From a bacterium (GTDB lineage Bacteria > Patescibacteriota > Minisyncoccia > UBA6257 > 2-01-FULL-56-20): a DNA stretch of 52,206 nucleotides. The stretch lies in the NCBI GenBank assembly GCA_021780195.1, contig JAJXZE010000019.1:1-52206 (forward strand). The letters are read 5' to 3'. Numbering within the stretch: position 1 is the first letter of the stretch; each line of letters opens with the position of its first letter. The notes beneath the pieces are model-generated. The model searched no databases, had not been told where the DNA came from, and worked only from the letters and a program-made list of their open reading frames with translations. The translations under genes and the position numbers were made by a program. Shown piece after piece: positions 1-6,509 of this stretch.

Positions 1-114
1 TTCCGCGGGATTCAGGGCGAGGATCACGACTGTGGCGAGGATGGCGATGATCGCGATCACGACCAGAAGCTCGATCAGGGTGAAGGCCTTGCGGGAGGAA
101 GAGTGCGATTTCAT
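1..114 (-). CDS. Type IV prepilin-like protein, N-terminal part (cut by window start)
   Basis: The visible 38 residues are a textbook prepilin N-terminus: a short basic leader (MKSHSSSRKA), then FTLIELLVVIAIIAILA and a continuing hydrophobic stretch. This helix is processed by prepilin peptidase and packs into the pilus core, or into a pseudopilus. The residue before the conserved Phe is Ala instead of the usual Gly. Glu at position +5 of the mature protein, needed for assembly, is present. The rest of the protein lies outside the window, so major pilin and minor pseudopilin cannot be told apart. A -10-like TATACT lies 8 nt upstream of the ATG. Confidence 0.85.
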   Translation of the reverse strand, partial: MKSHSSSRKAFTLIELLVVIAIIAILATVVILALNPAE

Positions 115-122
115 TACCTCAT

Positions 123-128
123 TAGTAT
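123..128 (-). promoter_or_regulatory. -10 element of the prepilin gene
   Basis: TATACT on the minus strand, 8 nt before the ATG at 114. A GAGGT sequence lies within that gap and directly touches the start codon, so it is too close to act as a Shine-Dalgarno site. A weak -35 (CTGACG) is about 18 bp upstream. The transcript would have almost no 5' leader. Confidence 0.5.
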
Positions 129-162
129 AGCAGATGGGAGAAAAGAAGCGTCAGCGAGATAA

Positions 163-188
163 ACAAAAAAACCGCCCGGAGGCGGTTT
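163..188 (-). terminator. Rho-independent terminator, minus strand
   Basis: Perfect 8-bp stem AAACCGCC / GGCGGTTT with a 4-nt loop. On the minus strand the stem is followed by a run of T. It ends transcription arriving from uvrB or the small ORF and insulates the prepilin gene. Confidence 0.75.
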
Positions 189-207
189 CATTTTCCTTGA
201 ATAGGTC

Positions 208-393
208 TTACTCTGCGGCGGCTTCCGCGTTGGACAACAAATGGGATGGTCCGCGGGGACCCGAGGGTCGGCGCGAGACGGATCCCTCGGTTGGGATTAT
301 TGCTTGGTCGGAGCGCCTGTGGGAGGGGCGAGTAAGACCTGTTTCCATTTTCGGACCGCAGGGTGAAAAGTCAAGAAAAAATGTTGAAAACAT
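208..393 (-). CDS. Small hypothetical ORF downstream of uvrB
   Basis: A 61-residue reading frame fills the space between the uvrB stop and the terminator at 163-188. It is basic and Ser/Pro/Arg rich and ends NAEAAAE. I recognise no family, and there is no clear Shine-Dalgarno sequence. A weak hairpin with a T run overlaps its start (about 378-392) and could be the actual uvrB terminator. It may be a non-coding 3' region rather than a gene; its only support is position and an open frame. Confidence 0.2.
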   Translation of the reverse strand: MFSTFFLDFSPCGPKMETGLTRPSHRRSDQAIIPTEGSVSRRPSGPRGPSHLLSNAEAAAE

Positions 394-418
394 GTGGGCA
401 TCCTGTGGGTGAACCGAT

Positions 419-2446
419 TTAACGCCGCTTCTCCGCCGTTTTCGCCGCGGGCTTCTTTTTCTGAAATTCTTTCTGAAGCTCCCTTATCTCATCCCGCAGA
501 ATCGCCGCAAGCTCGAAGTCGAGCCGCTTTGATGCATCCCTCATCTCGCGCTCTTTCTCCGCGACGAGCTTCGCGACCGCCGTTTCCGACTTCGGCACCG
601 GTTTCATCTCGAGCGCCAGGAGCTTGTCTACATTCGGCAGGATGTCCGTGATCGCCTTCACGATCGTCCGCGGCGTGATGCCGTGCCTTTCGTTATAGGC
701 GACCTGCAGGACGCGCCGGCGCTCGGTCTCTCGCACGGCGCGCTCGATCGACCCCGTGATCTGGTCCGCATACATCATGACTTCGCCGTCCGCGTTCCTC
801 GCCGCGCGGCCGATCGTCTGCACGAGCGAAACCTCGCTCCGGAGGAATCCCTCCTTGTCCGCGTCGAGGATCGCGACGAGCGACACTTCGGGAAGGTCGA
901 GGCCTTCGCGGAGCAGGTTCACGCCGACCAGCACCTCGATCTTTCCGCGCCGCAGATCGGTCAGGATCTTTATGCGGTCGAGCGTCTTCACATCGCTGTG
1001 GAGATAATTCACTTTGATCTTCCGCTCCTCGAGATACGCCGAAAGGTCCTCGGCCATGCGTTTGGTAAGGGTCGTGACGAGCACGCGCTCGTGCCGCGCC
1101 ACGCGCGCCTCGATGCGCGGGATGAGGTCCTCCACCTGGCCGCGCGCGGGGCGGATCGTGATCCTGGGGTCCACGAGGCCAGTCGGCCGGATGATCTGCT
1201 CCACGATCTGGGCGCTCCTTTCCTTCTCGTACTCTCCCGGCGTCGCCGACGTATAGATCGTCTGGCCCGTGCGCTTTTCAAATTCCGCAAAGCGCAGGGG
1301 GCGATTGTCCGCCGCCGAGGGGAGCCGGAAGCCGTACTCCACGAGCGTCTTCTTGCGCGCCGCGTCGCCGTTATACATCCCCGCGAGCTGGGGCACCGTC
1401 ATATGCGATTCGTCGATGATCGTAAGGAACGCGGGCGACCCGTCCTCGTGATGGGGGAAATAATCGAGGAGGGTGTCCGGCGGCTCGCCCGCCGCGCGGC
1501 CCGAAAGATGGCGCGAATAGTTCTCGATGCCATGGCAATAGCCCACCTCGCGCATCATCGCAATGTCGAACTTCGTGCGCCGCTCCAGCCGCTCGGCTTC
1601 GAGATACTTTTTTTCCTTCGCAAAAAGCGCGAGTTGTCCCTTAAGCTCTTTCTGGATTTCCTTGACCGCCCGCTCGCGCGCCGGCTCCTCCGTGATAAAG
1701 TGCTTCGCGGGCGCGAAGATCACTTCCGGCACCTGCGGCGTGGCCCCGGGCCGGAAACCGGCCACCGGATCCACCTCGTAGATCGCCCGTATCACATCCC
1801 CCGCCGCTTCAAGAACGTAGATGACTTCGCGGTCCGCGGGCATGATCTCCCAGTGCTCGCCGCGCAGGCGATACGTACCGCGCGTGAGGTCGGCGTTCGT
1901 GCGCGTGAACTGGAGCGAGACGAGCTTCCGCGCGAACGACTTTCGTTCGATGCGGTCCCCCACCTTGAAGCGCGAAATGTTCTCCGCATAAACCTCTGGC
2001 GCGCCGAGTCCGTAGATGCAGGAAACCGACGCCACGACGATCACGTCGGGCCGCGTGAGGAGCGCCGTGGTCGCCGCGTGGCGGAGCTTGTCGATCTCGT
2101 CGTTGATGAGCGCTTCCTTATCGATATAGGTATCGCTCGAGGGGATATACGCCTCCGGCTGGTAATAGTCGTAGTAGGAAACAAAATAATTCACCGAGTT
2201 CTTCGGGAAAAGTTCGCGGAATTCGTTCGTGAGCTGGGCGGCGAGGGTCTTGTTATGGGCGATGACGAGCGTCGGCCGGTTCACCGCCGCGATCACGTTC
2301 GCCATCGTGAAGGTCTTCCCCGAACCCGTGACGCCGAGGAGCGTCTGGTCGCGGTATCCCTTTCCGAGGCCTTTGACGAGCGAAGCGATCGCCTTCGGCT
2401 GGTCCCCCGCCGGCTTGTTGCCGGAAATCAATTCAAAGTGATCCAT
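419..2446 (-). CDS. uvrB: UvrABC excinuclease subunit B
   Basis: UvrB, the damage-verifying helicase of nucleotide excision repair. The 675-residue length is normal. Walker A GVTGSGKT is near residue 40, followed by the beta-hairpin region YYDYYQPEAYIP near residue 93 that clamps DNA, the DEAD-type motif IIDESH near residue 345, helicase motifs such as QTIGRAARN, and a C-terminal UVR motif (MRDASKRLDFELA) that binds UvrC. It is transcribed alone. A TACAGT/TATGAA-like -10 about 15 nt before the ATG predicts a very short leader. No uvrA or uvrC is in the window. Confidence 0.98.
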   Translation of the reverse strand: MDHFELISGNKPAGDQPKAIASLVKGLGKGYRDQTLLGVTGSGKTFTMANVIAAVNRPTLVIAHNKTLAAQLTNEFRELFPKNSVNYFVSYYDYYQPEAYIPSSDTYIDKEALINDEIDKLRHAATTALLTRPDVIVVASVSCIYGLGAPEVYAENISRFKVGDRIERKSFARKLVSLQFTRTNADLTRGTYRLRGEHWEIMPADREVIYVLEAAGDVIRAIYEVDPVAGFRPGATPQVPEVIFAPAKHFITEEPARERAVKEIQKELKGQLALFAKEKKYLEAERLERRTKFDIAMMREVGYCHGIENYSRHLSGRAAGEPPDTLLDYFPHHEDGSPAFLTIIDESHMTVPQLAGMYNGDAARKKTLVEYGFRLPSAADNRPLRFAEFEKRTGQTIYTSATPGEYEKERSAQIVEQIIRPTGLVDPRITIRPARGQVEDLIPRIEARVARHERVLVTTLTKRMAEDLSAYLEERKIKVNYLHSDVKTLDRIKILTDLRRGKIEVLVGVNLLREGLDLPEVSLVAILDADKEGFLRSEVSLVQTIGRAARNADGEVMMYADQITGSIERAVRETERRRVLQVAYNERHGITPRTIVKAITDILPNVDKLLALEMKPVPKSETAVAKLVAEKEREMRDASKRLDFELAAILRDEIRELQKEFQKKKPAAKTAEKRR

Positions 2447-2615
2447 GGGAGTACGGTGGTGTTCATACTGTAAGCGTTTGCGCCTCCGCGGTCAACGCGA
2501 CCCGCAGATAACAAAAACCGCTCCTCGCCTCACACGAAGAACGGCTTTTGATAGTTTTTGCGAACTACGGGATTCATTCTAGCAGATGCCCGAAGATCCG
2601 GCACTGTGGATAAAA
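2447..2615. other. Intergenic region between uvrB and nth
   Basis: No gene. It holds the short uvrB promoter region and, near 2512-2555, a loose AAAACCG...CGGCTTTT inverted repeat that may be the nth terminator on the minus strand. Confidence 0.4.
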
Positions 2616-3251
2616 TCAGAGCTTCGTGAGCGGACAAAGCTCGTGCCGATGAGGCCGGGCGGGGCAGTACGCGCGGCCATAATCAATGAGGAGATAGGTC
2701 GCCTCGAACCACTGCTTTTTCGGAATGATGGCCATAAGATCGCGTTCTATCTTCTCCGGCGTCTTCTCGCGAGAAAGACCCAGCACGTGCGAGAGGCGCA
2801 TGACGTGCGTATCGACCGCGATCCCTTCGACGACGCCGTACGCATTCCCAAGGATCACGTTCGCGGACTTCCTGCCGACGCCGGGAATCGTGACCATCTC
2901 GGCCATCGTCTTCGGCAAACGTCCGTGGAATTCCTTCCGCACCTCGCGCGCGGCGGCGAGGATGTTGCGGGCTTTATTGCGGAAGAATCCCGTCTCGCGG
3001 ATGTCGCGCTCGAACTCCCGCGGATCCGCCTTCACGTAGTCGTCGAGCGTCCGGTATTTCCTGAAAAGGCGTGCGGTCACCTCGTTCACCTTTTTGTCCG
3101 TGCACTGCGCGGAAAGCTCCACGGCCACCAGAAGCTCCCAGTTCGTGCGATAACGGAGCGCGATCGTAGCGTGCGGAAAAAGTTTCTTCAACGCACGCAA
3201 GATTTTCGCGGCGCGGCGTTTCTGCGCGGGAAGTGCTTCGGGAACGATCAT
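2616..3251 (-). CDS. nth: Endonuclease III-type DNA glycosylase/AP lyase
   Basis: A base-excision-repair glycosylase that removes oxidised pyrimidines. The helix-hairpin-helix motif GVGRKSANVILG, with the catalytic Lys in it, and the downstream catalytic Asp in VDTHVMRLSHVLGL are present, as is the early QCTDKKV segment. The start is the ATG at 3251 (MIVPEALPAQ), because a perfect TATAAT lies 7 nt upstream; longer versions would start inside the promoter. Oddity: the family's C-terminal Cys-x6-Cys-x2-Cys-x5-Cys iron-sulfur motif is degenerate. Only cysteines 1 and 3 remain, position 2 is His, and the protein ends before position 4. The enzyme probably lacks the 4Fe-4S cluster. Confidence 0.95.
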   Translation of the reverse strand: MIVPEALPAQKRRAAKILRALKKLFPHATIALRYRTNWELLVAVELSAQCTDKKVNEVTARLFRKYRTLDDYVKADPREFERDIRETGFFRNKARNILAAAREVRKEFHGRLPKTMAEMVTIPGVGRKSANVILGNAYGVVEGIAVDTHVMRLSHVLGLSREKTPEKIERDLMAIIPKKQWFEATYLLIDYGRAYCPARPHRHELCPLTKL

Positions 3252-3258
3252 ACGGATC

Positions 3259-3264
3259 ATTATA
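3259..3264 (-). promoter_or_regulatory. -10 element of nth (leaderless)
   Basis: Consensus TATAAT on the minus strand, 7 nt before the nth ATG, which places the transcription start at or next to the start codon. Confidence 0.6.
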
Positions 3265-3331
3265 CCGCACGGGCGCCGCATGCGCAGGTCAGTCCGCGCG
3301 CAAATACGCACGCTCCCGTATCGCACCGCCG

Positions 3332-4004
3332 TCAGTCCTCGATCTTGTAGCCGAAGCCGTGCACCGTCTTCAGAAGCTTCTTTTTCCGACCCACATCGAT
3401 CTTTTCGCGCAGGAAGCGGATGTGGACGTCAACAGTATTGGTAAACGGATCCGCATTCATGTCCCAGACGTGCTCGAGGATCATGCTCCTCGTAAGGGTC
3501 GTTCCCGGATTCCGCATGAGATATTCAAGAAGGGCGAATTCCTTGCGGTTCAGCTCGATCTTCTTTCCTCCGCGCGAGACGGAGTGGGCATGAGCGTCGA
3601 GCTCGAGGTCGCCCACCCTGAGCAGGGGTCCCGTGATCTTCTTTTCGCGCCGGAGGAGCGCATGCACCCGCGCGAGGAGTTCCGCCACGGAAAACGGCTT
3701 CGAGAGATAATCGTCCGCGCCGAGGTTCAGCGCCTCGATCTTCGTGGTCACGTCGCCCGCGACGGAGAGGATGATGATCGGGAATACGATCCCTTTCTCG
3801 CGGAGTTCGCGGCAGACCTGGAGGCCGTTCAGCGCGCCCGGGAGCTTGATGTCGAAAACGCCGAGGTCATAACCGTTCACCTTCGCCCACAGGAGTCCTT
3901 TCTCCCCCGTCTCCGCCCAGTCGACGGCAAAGCGTTCTTCCTTGAAGCTCTGCACGACGAAGTTCGCGATATCCTTATCGTCCTCGATGATGAGTATTCT
4001 CATG
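3332..4004 (-). CDS. OmpR/PhoB-family response regulator
   Basis: A two-component response regulator of about 224 residues. The N-terminal receiver domain has the acidic pair IIEDD, the phospho-acceptor Asp in GVFDIKLPG, and the conserved Lys in LSKPF. The C-terminal winged-helix DNA-binding domain (RKEFALLEYLMRNPG, then TVDVHIRFLREKI, ending VHGFGYKIED) is of the OmpR type. The start is set at ATG 4004 because TATGAT lies 6 nt upstream. No histidine kinase gene is adjacent, so it is an orphan here and its target is unknown. Confidence 0.93.
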
Positions 4005-4010
4005 CCCTTA

Positions 4011-4016
4011 TCATAC
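4011..4016 (-). promoter_or_regulatory. -10 element of the response regulator (leaderless)
   Basis: TATGAT on the minus strand, 6 nt before ATG 4004. No Shine-Dalgarno sequence fits in between. Confidence 0.55.
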
Positions 4017-4086
4017 CGAATCATACATTAAAAGATTCTAAAGTCCCCGGAAGGAGCTGCTGTCAAAATTACTGCCATAAAAACGA

Positions 4087-4114
4087 TTGACGTCAAGTCC
4101 TTTTCCCCTAGAAT
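4087..4114 (+). promoter_or_regulatory. Promoter of the small membrane protein
   Basis: -35 TTGACG (4087-4092), 16-bp spacer, -10 TAGAAT (4109-4114) on the plus strand. The transcription start would be near 4121, leaving a leader of about 140 nt before ATG 4264. Confidence 0.6.
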
Positions 4115-4140
4115 AAAGCCAGCAGAACCGAAAGCGACCC

Positions 4141-4195
4141 CTCCTGCGGCAAGCCCGGGACGAAAACGCACCGGCCCCGGGGTTGCCGCAGGAGG
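4141..4195 (+). promoter_or_regulatory. Leader hairpin enclosing an AGGAGG sequence
   Basis: A perfect 12-bp inverted repeat: CTCCTGCGGCAA at 4141-4152 and TTGCCGCAGGAG at 4183-4194. The loop is 30 nt and contains GC-rich inner pairing. The 3' arm includes the only good Shine-Dalgarno-like AGGAGG of the transcript, so the folded leader would hide it. No standard start codon lies at the right distance from this AGGAGG, so a regulatory role is possible but unproven. Confidence 0.45.
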
Positions 4196-4263
4196 AAGGT
4201 CAAGATAAGACCGGTGGCAATAAGGTCGGGCCACTTAAACCAGCCCCTCCTCGCACCACTGCC

Positions 4264-4434
4264 ATGAGCGGAGCCATCGGTCTTGCGGCGCTCGTGGTCG
4301 TCTTCGGCATCTTCATGCCCGACGTACTGCGAGCTCTGAGCGTCTTCCTCCTGACGCTCTTTGGCAGGGCGACCGCGTTCCTGAACGCGATCCCGTCGTC
4401 CTACCCGGTGACCGTCCCTGCGACCGGTCACTAA
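4264..4434 (+). CDS. Small membrane protein, unknown function
   Basis: 56 residues starting MSGAIGLAALVVV, with one or two hydrophobic segments. No family recognised. The same frame is open upstream to a TTG at 4183 inside the leader hairpin, which would give 83 residues with a proline-rich N-terminal extension; the true start is uncertain. It has its own promoter (4087-4114) and terminator (4437-4467), so it is a stand-alone transcription unit on the opposite strand to its neighbours. Confidence 0.5.
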   Translation: MSGAIGLAALVVVFGIFMPDVLRALSVFLLTLFGRATAFLNAIPSSYPVTVPATGH

Positions 4435-4436
4435 AC

Positions 4437-4467
4437 TCAAAGGCACCACCCGCGTGGTGCCTTTTTT
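4437..4467 (+). terminator. Rho-independent terminator
   Basis: Perfect 9-bp stem AGGCACCAC / GTGGTGCCT with a 4-nt loop and a T6 run on the plus strand. It ends the small membrane-protein transcript and may also stop minus-strand readthrough from the FKBP operon. Confidence 0.85.
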
Positions 4468-4523
4468 CGTTTCCTCCATCCTTCATCCTTTCCCGTCTCC
4501 GCGGTACCGCCCGCCGCGCCCCG

Positions 4524-5021
4524 CTATTGTCCCGAGGTCGAGGTCGGCGCCTGGACGGAAAGCAGTTCTACCATGAAGTGCAAGGTCGAATTCGGCGGGA
4601 TCGTCGCCACCTGGCGGTCGCCGTAGCCGAGCTCCGGCGGAATCGTGAGGTCGCGCGTGCCGCCCACCTTCATGCCGAGCACGCCGAGATCCCATCCCTT
4701 GATAACCTCCGCCGCGCCGAGCGTGAAGCTGAACGGCTGGTGCCGGTCGTACGAACTGTCGAACTTCGTGCCGTTATCGAGTGTGCCCACGTAATTCACC
4801 GTAACCAGGTCGCCGTTCTCCGCTTCCGCACCCGTCCCCGCCACCACGTCTTTTATTTTAAGATTTTGCATGATTTTTGATTGAGCATCCTGCGCCGCGG
4901 TAATCTGCGCCGCCGTAGTATTCGCGGTGGCTCCTGAGATCGTCCCGGCGTACCACGATCCGAGCGCGATGATTCCCGCCGCGATCAGCACGAACCCAAC
5001 TATGGTTGCCGATTTTTTCAT
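4524..5021 (-). CDS. Membrane-anchored FKBP-type peptidyl-prolyl isomerase
   Basis: 165 residues. An N-terminal membrane segment (about residues 5-25, TIVGFVLIAAGIIALG) is followed by a linker and one complete FKBP domain from about residue 60: VTVNYVGTLDNGTKFDSSYDR, then VIKGWDLGVLGMKVGG, IPPELGYGD and IPPNSTLHFMVELLSV are family hallmarks. It should catalyse proline cis-trans isomerisation of exported proteins on the outer face of the membrane. It follows the tRNA-binding-domain gene by 8 bp and is probably cotranscribed with it. Confidence 0.93.
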   Translation of the reverse strand: MKKSATIVGFVLIAAGIIALGSWYAGTISGATANTTAAQITAAQDAQSKIMQNLKIKDVVAGTGAEAENGDLVTVNYVGTLDNGTKFDSSYDRHQPFSFTLGAAEVIKGWDLGVLGMKVGGTRDLTIPPELGYGDRQVATIPPNSTLHFMVELLSVQAPTSTSGQ

Positions 5022-5029
5022 AGTGGTAT

Positions 5030-5347
5030 TTATGATATTGCGGACCCCGGCGCGACCTCGCGATCCACAGAGAGGAGCACCGGTTCCCCGTCCGCGCCGT
5101 GCGCCGCAAGAAGCATGCCCTGGCTCTCGAGGCCCATTAGCTTCCGCGGCTCGAGATTCGCGACGACCACTATCTCCCGGCCCACGAGAGTTTCCGGCGC
5201 GTATTCCTTGCCGATGCCCGCAAGCACTTGGCGCGGCTCGCCAAGATCGACCTGGAGCTTCACGAGCTTCTCCGAACCATCGACCCGCTCCGCCGCCGTG
5301 ATCTTCGCCACCCGGAGCTCGACATTCCTGAATTCATCGATCGTCAT
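5030..5347 (-). CDS. Stand-alone tRNA-binding (EMAP II/MetRS beta) domain
   Basis: 105 residues forming a single OB-fold tRNA-binding domain: FRNVELRVAKITAAERV, EKLVKLQVDLGE, and NLEPRKLMGLESQGM match the C-terminal domain of MetRS and related proteins. The metG gene at 38590-40044 ends without this domain, so this protein probably supplies the tRNA-binding function to MetRS in trans. It sits 12 bp after the preceding membrane-protein gene in the same operon. Confidence 0.9.
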   Translation of the reverse strand: MTIDEFRNVELRVAKITAAERVDGSEKLVKLQVDLGEPRQVLAGIGKEYAPETLVGREIVVVANLEPRKLMGLESQGMLLAAHGADGEPVLLSVDREVAPGSAIS

Positions 5348-5359
5348 CGGAAAATGGTA

Positions 5360-5824
5360 TCACTGCTTCCGCTTTTCGCCAAGCGCCCGCTCAAGGCGCT
5401 CAAGGCGTTCCGCGATCGCCCTCGCCTCCCTCCTGATCTCGCCGATCGCGCCGACCTCCATACGCACATCCTGTTCCGTCTTCTCGCTGATCTTCTTGTC
5501 GCCGCGGAGACCCGTGATGATGATCTCGTTCCCGATGAAGTTTGAAACGAAAACGCCCGTCATGAGGAGGACGACGAGGCCGAGCGCGAAACAGAGCGGC
5601 CCGTCCCACCAGACGAGCGTCGGAGGCACCATCGTGGCTCCCGCTCCGGCGACGGACGCCGTGCCCGCAAAGACCTCAACCGCATAGTCCGTAGTGACCC
5701 ATACTCCGCGCCAGAAAAGCACCACCCCTATGCCTCCCACGATCGCATACCAGATCGGATAGTGGCTCAGATAACCGCGCACATGATCCTCAAGCTTGTC
5801 GAAAAAATGAAGGACGGACTTCAT
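5360..5824 (-). CDS. Two-helix membrane protein with a C-terminal coiled coil
   Basis: 154 residues. Hydrophobic segments at about residues 25-45 (IWYAIVGGIGVVLFW) and 75-95 (CFALGLVVLLMTGVFV) flank an external loop. A charged C-terminal helix (GEIRREARAIAERLERLERAL) follows and may form a coiled coil in the cytoplasm. I do not recognise a named family; similar small proteins occur widely in Parcubacteria. It is first in an operon with the tRNA-binding domain and FKBP genes. TATAAT lies at 5848-5853, giving a leader of about 16 nt. Confidence 0.8.
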   Translation of the reverse strand: MKSVLHFFDKLEDHVRGYLSHYPIWYAIVGGIGVVLFWRGVWVTTDYAVEVFAGTASVAGAGATMVPPTLVWWDGPLCFALGLVVLLMTGVFVSNFIGNEIIITGLRGDKKISEKTEQDVRMEVGAIGEIRREARAIAERLERLERALGEKRKQ

Positions 5825-5847
5825 GTTGATTCCGTGTCGTTGCCTTT

Positions 5848-5853
5848 ATTATA
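5848..5853 (-). promoter_or_regulatory. -10 element of the 5360-5824 operon
   Basis: Consensus TATAAT on the minus strand, 23 nt before ATG 5824. No strong Shine-Dalgarno sequence is visible in the short leader. Confidence 0.55.
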
Positions 5854-5939
5854 CCCCGCTCCGGCGCCGGGGCAAAACATGCGACCGATCAAGGGACGCC
5901 GCCCGGACGCCAAGTGCCATATTCCAGCGGTAAATATCC

Positions 5940-6509
5940 TCAATCTCGAATGGGAAGCGCGCGCAGAAATGAATCCAGCTTCGCGAAAAATTCCTCTTTC
6001 GTGCCGTTGTTCTCGATCGTCGCATCCGCATCCGCAATCACGGCGTCCACTTCGTGCGTGCCGGAGTACTGGAGGCGTTCCTGATTTTCCTCTTCCCTGA
6101 AGCGCTCGAGGGTGATCTCGTCGCCCGCGCGCTTCCGCGCGAGGATCCGCGCATACCGCGCTTCGACGGGCGCCTGGACGGCCAGCAGGACGAAACGGTC
6201 CCCAAACGCGCCTCGGAACGCCAAAACCTCGGCGCGGTTTCTGAGCCCGGACACTGCCGTGTCGCGCGCCACTTTTTTCACGATTTCGCCCACCGGATAT
6301 TCGTTCCCGTGAAGTGCCCGCATCTTCGCCGAAAACGCTTTCATACTGGTCCGGTCGAGGGGAATGCCTTCCCTCCGCATATCGGCGCGGATGAAATCTC
6401 CCGACGAAAAATGGACGAATCCTTTCGTCTCAAGATATTCCGCGGCGGAATCTTTTCCTGATGCCGGATGGCCGACGACGCCGATCACCCTAGCTTCCTT
6501 ATTTCCCAT
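5940..6509 (-). CDS. P-loop kinase related to archaeal-type dephospho-CoA kinase
   Basis: 189 residues. The start MGNKEARVIGVVGHPASGKDSAAEYL contains a Walker A motif (GHPASGKD), and FVHFSSGDFIR resembles the substrate-binding region of nucleoside/nucleotide and dephospho-CoA kinases. A mid-domain RILARKRAGDEIT region resembles a lid. The substrate is uncertain: AAA_18-type kinases of this size act on dephospho-CoA, deoxynucleosides or nucleotides. The start codon overlaps the last codons of secA (ATGGGAAATAA contains the secA stop), so the two genes are translationally coupled. Confidence 0.8.
   Translation of the reverse strand: MGNKEARVIGVVGHPASGKDSAAEYLETKGFVHFSSGDFIRADMRREGIPLDRTSMKAFSAKMRALHGNEYPVGEIVKKVARDTAVSGLRNRAEVLAFRGAFGDRFVLLAVQAPVEARYARILARKRAGDEITLERFREEENQERLQYSGTHEVDAVIADADATIENNGTKEEFFAKLDSFLRALPIRD

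Noticed and set aside
683-2473. Long plus-strand frame antisense to uvrB, and similar long antisense frames over secA, leuS, metG and the fusion gene.
   Set aside because: They mirror high-GC coding sequence on the other strand, are Arg/Ala/His-rich, and lack start signals and family features.
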